From Symbiodinium natans (Eukaryota; Sar; Dinophyceae; Suessiales; Symbiodiniaceae), in the NCBI GenBank assembly GCA_905221605.1, contig CAJNDS010000935.1, forward strand, positions 100,001-164,000: a DNA stretch of 64,000 nt. Reading direction: 5' to 3'. Shown in pieces: positions 10,205-21,577 of this stretch. The position numbers were made by a program, and so were the translations under genes. Numbering within the stretch: position 1 is the first letter of the stretch; the number at the start of each line of letters is the position of its first letter. The notes beneath the pieces were generated by a model that was not told where the DNA came from, searched no databases, and saw only the letters and a program-made list of their open reading frames with translations.

Positions 10205-10310
10205 CCCTCCCAAGTCTCCCGCGACCAACCCGAGTATCCGCGGCAGCTCGGCGGCGAAATCTTCGGCCGGCAGGTGCCTTCCGGCGCTACTGCAGGGGCC
10301 GAACCCAAGA
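10205..10310 (-). CDS. Exon-like segment, unknown
   Basis: Minus frame SAGRHLPAEDFAAELPRILG then LVAGDLGGMWG, between a CTGCAG acceptor and a telomeric block that offers donors. Part of the 5-10.6 kb minus series. Confidence 0.45.
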
Positions 10311-10317
10311 GGTGAAG

Positions 10318-10480
10318 GTTTAGTTAGGGTATAGGGTTTAGGGTTTAGGGTTTAGGGTTCAGGGTTTAGGGTTTAGGGTTTAGGATTTAGGGTTTAGGGT
10401 TTAGGGTTTAGGGTTTAGGGTTTAGGGTTTAGGATTTAGGGTTTAGGGTTTAGGGTTTAGGGTTCAGGGTTGAGGGTTCA
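10318..10480. repeat. Telomeric block, forward
   Basis: About 22 units with TTTAGGA and TTCAGGG variants. Confidence 0.9.
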
Positions 10481-10489
10481 GGGCTGGCC

Positions 10490-10601
10490 ATATGCATGTG
10501 CCCTCGAAAAAAGAGGGCTGGGCTGCCATGGCCCGATGACAGACGTGATGCATAGGCCTCCCTGCCGCAAACGCCATCATGCATCTCGATTGCCACAACA
10601 G
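10490..10601 (-). CDS. Exon-like segment, upstream end of the minus series
   Basis: Minus frame VVAIEMHDGVCGREAYASRL then SSGHGSPALFFRGHM. Most 5' recognised piece of the possible minus-strand split gene that runs to 4,966. The pieces lack a recognised domain, and exon order and joins were not proven. Confidence 0.4.
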
Positions 10602-11410
10602 GTTTAGGGTTTACAGTTTAGGGTTTAGGTTTAGGGAATATGGGACAGGGTTTGGGGTTTAGACTTAGAGTTTAGGGATTAGGGTGCAGTTAAGACCACC
10701 CGTCCAACGAAACAACCTCGCACAACCAATACACAAGTCAAAGAACATTATTCTTTTATTCTCTTATTCTGCCCCCCCAAAAAACAGAATAATGTAATGA
10801 AAAGACTCTTAGTCGTTTGTTGCTTTCTTCTTTGGGGGGGTCCAGATCCAAGAAAACGTTTTCCTGAGTTAATTCTTTCATTCTTTTGTTCTTTTATTTT
10901 TTTGGGGGGGGCAGAATTGTTAAATTTCAAACGTCAAGGAAAAAAGGGTTGAGAAACAATCGGTGCGGGAAAATACGTTTCGCAGTAGGGGCCTAAAGTC
11001 AAAACCTTCGAATCATGGCTTTGTGCGATTTCCAGCTAAATAGCTCATCGACTTGCTCATGATGCTGGGAGGGGCTGCAATCCAACAGTCTTTCTCATGG
11101 GAGTACGCTTGCTCACAAAACTACGGGTCAAAAATCATGGGACATGTCGCGACTGCTGTGTATGTCCCATGTTGTTGAAGGAGCAAGCCGGACAAGCAAC
11201 AACATAGTATATTTTGCTCCGAAGGTCCGAAAGCAGGGGTCTGTTCGAGGCACTATGGCCAACGTTTTGCAGTTTGATCTCTTTGCGATGTTTGGGGACA
11301 CAGGATTGCAGGCATAGGGGACGATAGCTCGGAATTCGTCTTAACTGCTTCATGGGTGCGCGGTGGGCGGTGCACGGATGAGAGGCTAATGTACTACGGC
11401 CTGAAAAAAA

Positions 11411-11803
11411 AACAGCTCGCAAAAAAAGAAATTGTTAGGTGCATGTGTTCATTTTGATCCGGCCTGGCATAAAAAATCCGCCAGATTTTTTTCTAAAAAA
11501 ACCTCCCGGGAAATTTTCTTTTGAGCCGATCTGGCATTCAGGAAATTCAGGTTTTTTATTGAAATTCCCGCTTGGGGGCTGGAATCCTGAAGAAAATGTC
11601 CCGGGTCAGGCGATTTTTTTCTTAAAGTTTGTTTCGTGTATGCCTGGATTTCTTGTTTCTGGAGCGGTTTTCCTGAATGCGAGAGCGGCTCAAAAAAAAA
11701 CTTCCCGGAAAAAAAGTTTTAGAAAAAAATCTGGCGGGATTTTTTTGCCAGGCCAGATCAAAATGAACACATGCACCTAGCAATTTCTTTTTTGCGAGCT
11801 GTT
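11411..11803. mobile_element. Fold-back element with arms of about 110 bp
   Basis: Left arm AACAGCTCGCAAAAAAAG...GGTGCATGTGTTCATTTTG is repeated inverted at the right end (CAAAATGAACACATGCACC...GCGAGCTGTTTC). Arms stay complementary with few mismatches through a CCGCCAGATTTTTTTC motif. The middle of about 170 bp repeats FETCH-like GAAATTC/CCTGAATG motifs with no gene. A MITE-like structure. Confidence 0.8.
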
Positions 11804-12256
11804 TCTTAAAAGAAAATTCTGGCGGGGAAGTGTTTTTTCGAGCCCAGATCCTCCTCGTTGCCTAAACTCTCCGGGCGCCGTGGGGGCGCCCAATATGCAT
11901 GAGACTGCTGCGCTGAACCCCTTTTTTTGAAGACTAATATAACAGCACCGTGCGTTCCATCTTGGAGGCAGGTGCGAGGACTTAGGGTTCAGTTTGCACG
12001 AACAAAATTGTTCTTCATATTGGCAAGTGAGGGGGGGCGGGGTAGGGCTTTGTCAGGCACATGTCGCAGGAGATGGCTGCGCCGGAGATGGCGGTCCTGC
12101 AGTTTTGACATTGTTTTTCCAGCCTGCTAAGCATGGGTCATTCGTGTTTGTAACGTTACAGCCTACAATCGATGTCAACAGGTTTTTCAACTCAACCCCA
12201 GCTTAATTTCCTTGTCGAAACTTTTCTCCCGTGACTTTTGAAATTTAGCATGCAGA

Positions 12257-12570
12257 ATGAACGAATTATTTGTTTCTTCGTTTTGGGGGCCCCCGGAACA
12301 AGGAAAACAAGAGAAGTGTTCTTTTATTCTTTTGCTCTTATGGGAGCCCCAGAATGAAAGGAAAAAAGGACTTACTTTTGCATATAGAGAAGAAAAACGC
12401 GGCAACATAGTAGACAAAGGTCCAGCTCTCATATGTATATATATATATATGTATATAGAAATATAATATGAACATATATATATATATAATGTATATTTAT
12501 ATCTATATTTATACATATATGTATTGTGTATATGTGTATGCATATATGTATATGTACATATATATATATA
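12257..12570. repeat. Element related to 10,740-10,925, then AT microsatellite
   Basis: TTCTTTTATTC, GGGGGCCCCC and CAGAATGAAA boxes recall those at 10,740-10,925 (TTCTTTTATTC, GGGGGGG, CAGAATAATG), suggesting a dispersed element. TA/TG-rich microsatellite sequence follows. 11,804-12,256 and 12,571-12,722 show nothing convincing. Confidence 0.4.
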
Positions 12571-12722
12571 TATGAGCCTGAGACCTTTAGGGTTCTTTTG
12601 GCTTAGTTTTTATAAGCCCTCTTAAATAAACAAAGCCAAACGCGATAAATATAGGAATATATATGCTCTTAAATGAACGCGTCCACTACATGTCTCGATC
12701 TGTTCAAGTATAGCTCAGCTTT

Positions 12723-15180
12723 CTACTCCCTAAACCTGAAACGTTAAACCTTGAAACCTGAACTTCAACCCTTTAAACCTAATCTTTATTTTTTGACCCT
12801 TAACCTTGAAACCTTTAAAAGTAAACCTTAAACTCGCGAAGTCCTAACTTTTAACTTTCACCCCTAGGCTCGTGACTGTAATCCGACGCATCTTCTCGCT
12901 TCCTTGCTCATGGCTGTGCTTGAAACACAGGCGTGCTGCGAGTACCTGCGAGTCCATCATCTCTGCCTATGCGTGTCGCTTTTATCAAGATAAGTCATGA
13001 TGGCTCGCGCTTCGGATAGTCTGTACATTGCAGAAACAAATGCACGGTTTAGGTTTAAACCTTCAAGGTTTATGGTTTAGGGTTTAAGGTTTAAGGTTTA
13101 TGGTTTAGGGGATAGGGTTTAGATTTTAGAGTTTCGGGTTTAGGGTATAGGTTTAGGGTTTATACTTAAAGGTTCGGGTTTATGGGTTTTCGATTTAGTC
13201 CCTTTTATGATGCAGCTTAAAAAAGGTCTCTGCTCATCTGCACGTGGTCAGTTGAGGCTCCAGAGAGACATTATTCACTAAACCACAAGCCATAGACCCT
13301 AAACCTTAACCTCTAAATCCTAAACCTTGAACTCTAAGCCCTAAACCGTAAACCCACAAGGGCCTTACTTTACTTCAAAAACTCCCCGCGCAGAAGAAGA
13401 CACAGATGAAGAAAGTCATAAGCTGAGCTCGAGCTCGGAGCTGCTCATACATCTACACCTGTCTAACATTCCTCATCAGTTTCTACTCCCTAGATTTTAA
13501 GCCTAACACCCTGAACTTTAAACCCTTAACTTTGAATCCTAAGTCGAAAACATTAAATCCTCCACCTTGAAACACTCGGAGCCTTAACCCTAATCCCTTG
13601 AACCCTTATATCTCAACCCTAACCCTTAAGGTCGTGATCCTGATCTAAGACGCCTCCCAGCTTCCTTGCTGCGGGCTGTGCTTGCAAAACTAACATGCTG
13701 CGAGTAGCTGAGAGTCCAGCATCTCTGCATGTTCTTGTCGCCTTTTCTTGTTCTAGACGATACTGGCTCGTGCTCTAGAGATCTGATTGTCATCTGATTG
13801 TCCGCATTGAAACACAAAGCCACTACTTCCTGCAGGATTTACTAAGCCCAAAACCCCAAACTCACAAGGGCCTCACTTTAGTAGACACACTCCTAGCGCA
13901 GACAAAAACAGATCAGGAGAGCCGTTAAACTCAGCTTGTGCTCGGAAATGCTCATACGTCTCCACCTCTTTAACATTCCTCAGCGTTTCTTTGTGCTGAA
14001 CCTGAAACCTTAAACTCTGAGCCCTGAACCCTAACTTCTTAAACCTAATCTTTAAAATCTGCACCTAAACCTTGAAACCTGTAACAGTTAACCTTAAACC
14101 CACGAAGTCCGAACTTTTAACGTTCAGCTCTAGGGTCGTGACTGTAGTCCGATGCATCTTCTCACTTCCTTGCTCATAGCTTTGCTTGAAACACTGACTT
14201 GCTGCGAGTAGCTGCGAGTCCATCATTTCTGCTTATGTGTGTCGCTTTTACTAAGATAAGTCGTGATGGCTCGCGCTTCAGATAAGCTGTACATGGCAAA
14301 AACAAACTGCACGGTTTAGGCTTTAACCTACAAGGTTTATGGCTTAGGGTTTAGGGTTTAAGGTTTAGGGTTTTAAGTTTATGGTTTAGGGTATAGGGTT
14401 TAGGTTTTAGGGTTTCGGGTTTAGGTTTAGGGTGAAGGTTTAGGGTTTATAGTTAAAGGTTCGGGTTGTTGGGTTTTAGGTTTAGCCCCTTCTATGATGC
14501 AGCTTAAAAAGGGTCTCTGCTCATCTGCACCCGGCCAGTTGAGGTTCCAGAGAGACCTTATCCACTAAACCATAAGCCATAGACCCTAAACCCTAAACTT
14601 TAAACTGTAAACCTTGAACTCTAAGCCCTGAACCTTAAACCCACAAGGGCCTTACTTTACTAAACAAACTCCCCGCGTAGATGAAGATACAGATGGAGAG
14701 AGTCCTGAGACTGAGCTCGAGCTCGGAGCTGATCATACATCTCCACCTGTCTAACATTCCTCGTCAGTTTCTACTCCCTAGATTTTAAGCCTTACACCCT
14801 CAACTTTAAACCCTTAATTCCGAATCCTAAATCGAAAACATTAAACCCTCCGCCTTGAAACACTCTGAGCCTTAACCCTGACCCCTTGAACTCCCATATT
14901 TAAACCCTAACCCTGAAGGTCGTGATCCTCATCTAAGACGCCTTCCAGCTTTCTTGCTCAGAGCTGTGCTTGGAAAACTAACATGCTGCGAGCAGCTCTG
15001 AGTCCAGCATCTCTGGATGTGCTTGTCTCCTTTTCTTCCTGTAGATGGTAGTGGCTCGCGCTCTAGAGATCTGACTGTCCGCACTGAAACACAGAACCGC
15101 AACATCCTGCAGAATTAGCTCTGGCATCCAGGAACCTATGCTTGAATGCCTCGACGTCTGAGATCCAGCAAGGGCCATTC
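12723..15180. repeat. Four degenerate tandem units in two 1.26-kb pairs
   Basis: Units starting near 12,723, 13,481, 13,985 and 14,770 share CCTTGCT, GCTGTGCTTG, GCTGCGAGTA, GAGTCCA(T/G)CATCTCTGC and TGGCTCG boxes in the same order, separated by degraded TTTAGGG and CCTTAAACC sequence. Units one and three, and two and four, are most alike, so a 1.26-kb pair was duplicated. No gene convinced me. Confidence 0.7.
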
Positions 15181-15743
15181 ATCTCCAGACAGTCTGAGAA
15201 GCACCGTAAAACTCTAAACCCTAAAGAAAAAACAACATCCAGAAAAAAACGATACCTGGGAGCTTTGAGTCACTCGATTCTTGCGTGACTTTAATTATAT
15301 GATTGAGACTCTAAGGTTTATCATTTCAATGTTTTGGGTTTAAAGATTTCGACTTAGGGTTTAGGGTTTAGGTTTTAGTATTGAAGATTAAGATGTAGAG
15401 TTCATGCTCTAGGGTTTAGAATTACCAGGCAATCCGAGAAGCAACGTTAAACTCTAAAGAAAAAAACTAACAAAAACGAGACTTGAGAAGCTTCGGGATA
15501 CTCGTTAACATAGCTGCTTAGCTTCCCGAACAACCTTTCCTGTGGCCCTACCGCATCTCGGCAGCATAAATCATCTACTCGATCTCTCATGTGAAAGCTG
15601 AACACGCTCAGTCAAGATCTTCCCCATCGTCATCCTGTCAGATGATTTCGCGTCTTATTATTTCAGGATCGTAAATTCCACTGATTCAGATTTGAAGTCG
15701 AACCTTTATACACTTGCAACGAAGACCATTAACCTTGCTGCAG

Positions 15744-16023
15744 GATTCGAAGTGTAAGGTCTGGGAGTATGTCGGAGATCATCATCCTTTTATGTTTCAA
15801 CTTCTTGCTGCGCGCAGGATTAACAACGAATGCCAAGTTTCTCTTCTCGGGGCGAACCACAGCATCTGCGTAAACGCAAGGGCTCATGATGAGTCTGTGT
15901 GGTCTAGTATTTTATGCCGCCTCGACGTCGACGCCTGGGAATATTGTTTCGGACGTAGTACGAATTACGTCCTTTCCGCATCAATGCAAATCTCGATGAC
16001 ATGTAATTTAATATTATTCGCAC
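15744..16023 (+). CDS. Exon of a plus-strand split gene, unknown product
   Basis: Bounded by CTTGCTGCAG| and CAC|GTAAGT, both close to consensus. The frame runs 93 codons from DSKCKVWEYVGDHHPFMFQL and stays open past the donor. Here the flanking DNA is ordinary AT-rich intron sequence without telomeric repeats, unlike most of the window. The donor is exactly where the 2.28-kb duplication begins. Not recognised as a known family. Confidence 0.55.
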
Positions 16024-16156
16024 GTAAGTCTGCTCATCAGACGAGTCCTTTGCGCGCAAAGCCCTTGTACCAGGAGAATCGCGACAATCTTGACCATGAG
16101 CATGCCTCATTTAATTCCTAGCGCAAGAAAAAGAACTCACACAGAACAAGAACTCG

Positions 16157-16349
16157 ATGAGCCTTTGTCGTTGCAGTCTTCTTTGTCGTAAAGGTCCGAA
16201 AAATTATATTCTTCGCCAAAGTGTCGCCTTAAAAATTGAAGCGTGCAGGATTGTAGAGAGACATTCGAATCTTAGATGCAGCTCAGAAACACCAAGTAAA
16301 GATACTGTCCATCTTCAAGCAAAACCCGATGGGCTTCCCTGCAGTCATG
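16157..16349 (+). CDS. Exon-like segment, copy 1
   Basis: MSLCRCSLLCRKGPKNYILR then a frame open to CATG|GTAATG, a good donor. Copy 2 (18,434-18,626) keeps the frame without indels, differing by mostly conservative changes. Cys-rich start; family unknown. Confidence 0.5.
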
Positions 16350-16633
16350 GTAATGCATTGTTTTCGATTATATTTTAATAAGACAAATAGTTATAATAAT
16401 ACTAGTATTACTAAAAATATTAATAATATCAATGATACGAAAATAAAATCATAATACAAGCTAAGCCACACTGATGCTGTCCGCGAGGAAGGCTGAAGAT
16501 CTCATCGTCGATATTTGGATTTGTTGCAGCGGTCGACCTGAAGACATACATGCTTGATAAAATTTCTTATAGAAATGTATAATTGTCACATATTTATGTA
16601 TGTTAAGAATATTAACGTTCTTGCAACCTCCAG

Positions 16634-16783
16634 GTCCAGACAATGTCAGAGCAGTGGTCAGCTGCACGAGACCTTAGACAATATACGCGCGTGCGGTGTT
16701 GTTATCATGCGGTCTTACAGGAACTGAGGCCTTTACTCCATCTCGACGAGCTTGAGGATGCTCGGGTGCGTCACAGAGGCTGA
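16634..16783 (+). CDS. Exon-like segment, intact in copy 1
   Basis: After ACCTCCAG| the frame reads VQTMSEQWSAARDLRQYTRV and continues to LLHLDELEDARVRHRG. In copy 2 the codon TGT at 16,697 is TGA (18,980), which truncates this frame. Helical, charged composition. Confidence 0.5.
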   Translation, partial: VQTMSEQWSAARDLRQYTRVRCCYHAVLQELRPLLHLDELEDARVRHRG

Positions 16784-16800
16784 CCTATGAGCACAGCTGC

Positions 16801-17034
16801 ATGAATGGGGCAGCAGGGGTATCTTATTCTAAACTAAATACTAGACAGGTGTCTGGAAAAGATGCCAGTGGTGGATGCCTGCAATCCTCGGCCGCCGCAT
16901 TATGTTGGGAGAAACATTTAGTTATGGTTTGTGTACAAGAGTTAAGACCCCCACTCCATGTTGAGAAGTCGCCGCGTTTGCATACACTCATTTTCCAGTC
17001 TCCTGGCAGATACGCTAACATGACATGCGTTTAA
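16801..17034 (+). CDS. Exon-like segment, copy 1
   Basis: 77-codon frame MNGAAGVSYSKLNTRQVSGK..., conserved at full length in copy 2 (19,084-19,317). A CAG|GTGTCTGG site inside could be a donor. Product unknown. Confidence 0.4.
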   Translation: MNGAAGVSYSKLNTRQVSGKDASGGCLQSSAAALCWEKHLVMVCVQELRPPLHVEKSPRLHTLIFQSPGRYANMTCV

Positions 17035-17091
17035 ATCTAAGCGAACATCTGAAAAGAAAAACATCACTTAACATTCTCGTCTCGGGCGCAG

Positions 17092-17298
17092 CTCGTCGTT
17101 GACATCAGGACCAGCGTCCAAACGGATCTCCTTCAACACCACGTTCGTCCTGCTTGTCATGCACGGATAAGTATATATGACGAGAAATCAAAACTCAACA
17201 CAACTTCTGCATCCAGCACTCTCCTTGTCAGTCGTCCGTCAGGACCGATTAGCCCTCAAACAAAAACGAGTCGCGATATTTTATTGATATTTTTGTAG
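17092..17298 (+). CDS. Exon-like segment, intact in copy 1
   Basis: After GGGCGCAG| the frame reads LVVDIRTSVQTDLLQHHVRP and later ISIYDEKSKLNTTSASSTLL, ending TAG. Copy 2 lacks two bases (TA after CACGG, about 19,450), which shifts the frame. The downstream peptide is otherwise kept. Confidence 0.5.
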   Translation, partial: LVVDIRTSVQTDLLQHHVRPACHARISIYDEKSKLNTTSASSTLLVSRPSGPISPQTKTSRDILLIFL

Positions 17299-17498
17299 TA
17301 AGTTCCTGACACGTAGCTGCGTGACGGCGAGGGCCGTCTTTGAATTTCCTTATTTTGAAAACTTTACACATATAAATTAAAAAGTTTAGGCTGTACTGAG
17401 GCAAGCACAGATCTTTTGCTTCGCAGTCCTCTGCCAGGCCACTGGCAGCGCGCCTTACTGAAATGGTTGATTGCTTATCGGAATTTTGAAAAAAATAG

Positions 17499-17672
17499 CT
17501 CAGCTGCTGCTTCAAAAATTCGGCGGGCGTGATCACGGCGTCCGACGTCCTCAGCAGGGACGTTGAGATCCGATCCTTGCACTTTTTTGCGCCTGAAGTC
17601 AAGTCACACGTCGTCTCGCCAGCGAGGGACACGCACCGCACGTCCTGGTTTTCTTCATTTTTTTTGCTTTAG
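17499..17672 (+). CDS. Exon-like segment, copy 1
   Basis: After AAAATAG| the frame reads LSCCFKNSAGVITASDVLSR and later EIRSLHFFAPEVKSHVVSPA. Nearly identical in copy 2 (from 19,781). Unknown family. Confidence 0.5.
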   Translation, partial: LSCCFKNSAGVITASDVLSRDVEIRSLHFFAPEVKSHVVSPARDTHRTSWFSSFFLL

Positions 17673-17790
17673 CTTGTTGTGTATAATTGTGTAGCAAGGA
17701 ACTGTTCGCAGAAGATGATATGTTCTTTGACTCGAAGTCAACGTCCAGCCTGACGATCTTTTAGACAAGCGAATGCAAACACACGAACAG

Positions 17791-17943
17791 GTCAAGCTTG
17801 GAGGCTCATCTTCATCCATCAACCATCGCATTTTCGACCAGCGCATCGTCGAAGACCTTAGGTTGATGCATGATGTATTCATCCCTGCAACTAAAAATAT
17901 AATTTTGCCGAGGCACATGTGCTTCTCGGTGCGCCTCATTTAA
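17791..17943 (+). CDS. Exon-like segment, copy 1
   Basis: After CGAACAG| the frame reads VKLGGSSSSINHRIFDQRIV and later LMHDVFIPATKNIILPRHMC to TAA. In copy 2 (20,073-20,225) differences are one silent and one Pro-to-Leu change, consistent with coding constraint. No domain recognised. Confidence 0.55.
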   Translation, partial: VKLGGSSSSINHRIFDQRIVEDLRLMHDVFIPATKNIILPRHMCFSVRLI

Positions 17944-18301
17944 AAATGTAACATACGCATGAATATGTTTCTGTACGCTTTCAAAGTTCAGTTGTCTGCC
18001 TCAAGGTGTGAACGCGATCAAGTATACCTCGGCTGAATGTTAAAAAAAAGAAGAGTACACTCATAAGTTTAAGCAAGTCACTCCCGGCGAGTCTTCTTGA
18101 GTTGGCACAAGCAACTTGAGCTGAAAATATTGCGGCAAGTCTCTTTATCCTCATGTATATATCACTAAATTGTAATTTAATTTAAATAATAGCATGAAGC
18201 GTTTGACGAGACTGCTGAATTGAAGCGCAAGTCGTGCATTCGCAGCACTCAGGCCAGGTTTGCCTTTTTTTTGGCGCGCCGCCTCGCCTTGCTGCTCTGC
18301 G

Positions 18302-20580
18302 TGAGTCTGCTTATCAGATGAGTCCTTTGCGCGCAAAGCTCTTGTGCCAGGAGAATCGCGACAATCTTGATCATGAGCATGCCTCTGTTAATTCCTAACA
18401 CAAGAAAAAGAACTCACACAGAACAAGAACTCGATGAGCCTTTGTCGTTGCAGTCTTCTTTGTCGTCAAGGTCCGAAACATTATCTTCTTCGCCAAAGTG
18501 TCGCCTTAAACATTGAAGCGTGCAGGGTTGTAGAGAGACATTCGAATCTTAGATGCAGCTCAGAAACACCAAGTAAAGATACTGTCCATCTTCAAGCAAA
18601 ACCCGATGGGCTTCCCTGCAGTCATGGTAATGCATTGTTTTCGATTATATTTTAGTAAAACAAATAGTTATAATAATACTAGTATTACTAAAAATATTAA
18701 TAATATCAATGATACGAAAATAAAATAATAATAATAATACAAGCTAAGCCACACTGATGCTGTCCGCGAGGAAGGCTGAAGATCTCATCATCAATATTTG
18801 GATTTGTTGCAGCGGTCGATCTGAATACATACATGCTTGATAAAATTTCTTATAGAAATGTATAATTGTAACATATTCATGTATGTTAAGAATATTAACG
18901 TTCTTGCAACCTCCAGGTCCAGACAATGTCAGAGCAGTGGTCAGCTGCACGAGACCTTAGACAATATACGCGCGTGCGGTGATGTTATCATGCGGTCTCA
19001 AAGGAACTGAGGCCTTTACTCCATCTCGACGAGCTTGAGGATGCTCGGGTGCGTCACAGAGGCTGACCTATGAGCAAAGCTGCATGAATGGGGCAGCAGG
19101 GGTATATTATTCTAAACTAAATACTAGACAGGTGTCTGGAAAAGATGCCAGTGGTGGATGCCTGCAATCCTCGGCCGCCGCATTATGTTGGGAGAAACAT
19201 TTAGTTACGGTTTGTATGCAAGAATTAAGACCCCCACTCCATGTTGAGAAGTCGCCGCATTTGCATACACTCATCTTCCGGTTTCCTGGCAGATACGCCA
19301 ACATGACATGGCGTTAAAGTCTAAGCGCACATTTGAAAAGAAAAATGTCACTGCAAACTCTCGTCTAGGGTGCAGCTCGTCGTTGACCTCAGGACCAGCG
19401 TCCAAACGGATCTTCTTCAACACCACGTTCGTCCTGCTTGTCATGCACGGAAGTATATATGACGAGAAATCAAAACTCAACACAACTTTTGCAACCAGCA
19501 CTCTCCTTGTCAGTCGTCCGTCAGGACCGATTAGCCCTAAAAGAAAACGGATCGTGATATTCTTGTTTAAGTTTTTGTAGTAAGTTCCTGACACGTAACT
19601 GCGCGACGGCGACGTCCGTCTTTGAATTTCCTTATTTGAAAAGTTTACACATATAAATGAAATAGTTCAGGCCGTACTGAGGCAAGCACAGATCTTTTGC
19701 TTCGCAGTCCTCTGCCAGGCCACTGGCAGCGCGCCTTACTGAAATGGTTGATTGCTTATCGGAATTTTGAAAAAAAATAGCTCAGCTGCTGCTTCAAAAA
19801 TTCGGCGGGCGTGATCACGGCGTCCGACGTCCTCAGCAGAGACGTTGAGATCCGATCCTTGCACTTTTTTGCGCCTGAAGTCAAGTCACACGTCGTCTCG
19901 CCAGCGAGGGACACGCACCGCACGTCCTGGTTTTCTTCATTTTTTTGGCTTTAGCTTGTTGTGTATAATTGTCTAGCAAGGAACTGCTCGCAGAAGATGA
20001 TATGTTCTTTGACTCGAAGTCAACGTCCAGCCTGACGATCTTTTAGACAAGCGAATGCAACCACACGAACAGGTCAAGCTTGGAGGCTCATCTTCATCCA
20101 TCAACCATCGCATTTTCGACCAGCGCATCGTCGAAGACCTTAGGTTAATGCATGATGTATTCATCCTTGCAACTAAAAATATAATTTTGCCGAGGCACAT
20201 GTGCTTCTCGGTGCGCCTCATTTAAAAATGTAACATGCACATGAATATGTTTCTGTACGCTTTCACAGTTCAGTTGTCTGCCCCAAGGCGTGAACGCGAT
20301 CAAGTATACATCGGCCGAATGTTAAAAGAAAGAAGTACACTCATAAATTTAAGCAAGTCACTCCCGGCGAGTCTTCTTGAGTTGACACAAGCAACTTGAG
20401 CTGAAAATGTTGCGGCAAGTCTCTTTATCCTCATGTATATATCACTAAATTGTAATTTAATTTAAATACTAGCAAGAAGCGCCTGACGAGACTGCTGAAT
20501 TGAAGCGCAAGTTTTGCATTCGCAGCACTCAGGCAAGGTTTGCCTTTTTTTTTGGCGCCGCATCGCCTTGCTGCTCTGCG
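18302..20580 (+). pseudogene. 2.28-kb tandem duplication, copy 2 (decaying)
   Basis: Second copy of 16,025-18,301. It has a nonsense change (TGA at 18,980-18,982), a two-base deletion near 19,450 and an extra A near 19,776, while other exons (18,434-18,626; 19,084-19,317; 20,073-20,225) remain open. Its right edge (CTGCTCTGCG at 20,580) joins a different downstream exon-like frame ending CAGVIKSSYD. This could be exon duplication inside one gene rather than two genes. Confidence 0.7.
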
Positions 20581-20864
20581 ATCAGCGTCTCAGGTTACTC
20601 GACCTTAGATTGCGCTGGTGTGATAAAATCTTCTTATGACTAAGACATCTGATTAGGACGGGCTGCGTTGAGTGAAGCTTCGATGCAGGCTGAAGAAGAC
20701 ATTGTCCGCAGACGAACCTCATTGCGGGGGGGGGGGGTACTTCAAGCGTTAAGAGATGAAAACAGCGTAAAAAGATTAATTCGGCAATGAGCTGGCGACT
20801 TCCACTGAGCAAAATGACACTTTCCCGGAGCTCCCTCATGACAACGTAAAATTTAAAACATCAT

Positions 20865-21044
20865 TGTCAATACGGATGCGGTTGTTTCGCTGCCTCCATG
20901 CGGCCCTGCCAGAAATGCTGGCGGAGCCCGCAAGTATTGCACAAAACAAGCGGATTGCGCCAGTCGTTGTGGTGCCTCGTGAAAATCTAGACGAGCATAC
21001 CGACATTCCAGGAAGTCTCAACATGTCTAAACATAAAAAATAAG
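20865..21044 (+). CDS. Exon-like segment, unknown
   Basis: Plus frame MRLFRCLHAALPEMLAEPAS... through PVVVVPRENLDEHTDIPG to a TAA stop, about 59 codons. The opposite strand is also open for 95 codons, so the strand is not settled. Confidence 0.4.
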
Positions 21045-21122
21045 CGAACAGCCACAGCTGTTTCTCGTGCTTGTAGGAGTCCACCATCATGACCTTAGAG
21101 AAACGTACACTACGACTAAGCA

Positions 21123-21540
21123 TTCTAATCGCTCACGCCAGCCTTCGGCGCATCCTTGAAATGGATCTGCTTTGCAGGCTCCGGGGTCTTCTTCATGATA
21201 GACTTCACCTCCAGCGCAGTGCACAAAACTCTATTTCCTTAGCATAGTAATATTGCTCTTCATGTAAACAAATTCTTGCAGTTAGAGATACTATGCTCCA
21301 GTTCGTATGAACGTCTACAGTCGAATGGCCTTGTTCTTGTTCTCTTCCTCTTGCTTCTTTTTCTGGCGAAAGGACTCCTGGTGTTCCTTATCAACTTGAT
21401 TTTAACATGCAGAGCCAAAGTCGCCGAAAAAATAAAAAAACTAAGAGGAGAGCCATCGCTCGGGAGTTCTTCTTCCACGTCGTGTGCGGCGACTGGTGTT
21501 TCTTGTCCTTGCCCGACTGGCGCTTCCTGCTCTTCCCCAT
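21123..21540 (-). CDS. Small Lys-rich protein in about three exons
   Basis: ATG at 21,538-21,540 opens MGKSRKRQSGKDKKHQSPHT then WKKNSRAM. A second piece near 21,309-21,384 reads DKEHQESFRQKKKQEEENKN, and a last one ends KKTPEPAKQIHF...DAPKAGVSD with a TAG stop at 21,127. The high Lys/Glu/Gln content and consistent minus strand suggest a small nucleic-acid-binding or ribosome-associated protein; the function is a guess. A TATAAATA-like stretch lies upstream of the ATG at about 21,555. Confidence 0.45.
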
Positions 21541-21577
21541 GACGCCTGAGTATTTATAACGAAAGAAATAAATTTCT

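Larger units (their letters stand above)
16025..18301 (+). repeat. 2.28-kb tandem duplication, copy 1
   Basis: From TAAGTCTGCTCATCAGACGA to GCCTTGCTGCTCTGCG. Copy 2 follows directly, so the arrangement is head to tail. Identity is high (a few percent differences, several small indels). Contains at least eight plus-strand exon-like segments; beyond those listed separately: ML SARKAEDLIVDIW near 16,475-16,562, SSARPLAARLTEMVDCLSEF at 17,427-17,489, KELFAEDDMFFDSKS at 17,695-17,764 and a segment at about 18,246-18,300 after TTCGCAG. Confidence 0.9.

Noticed and set aside
16461-16667. Conserved minus-strand open frame of 68 codons present in both duplicated copies
   Set aside because: Conservation is expected from the duplication; the plus strand has better splice borders and exon frames over the same bases.
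17655-17939. Minus-strand 94-codon frame
   Set aside because: Opposite a plus-strand exon (17,791-17,943) with clean acceptor and more conservative changes between copies.
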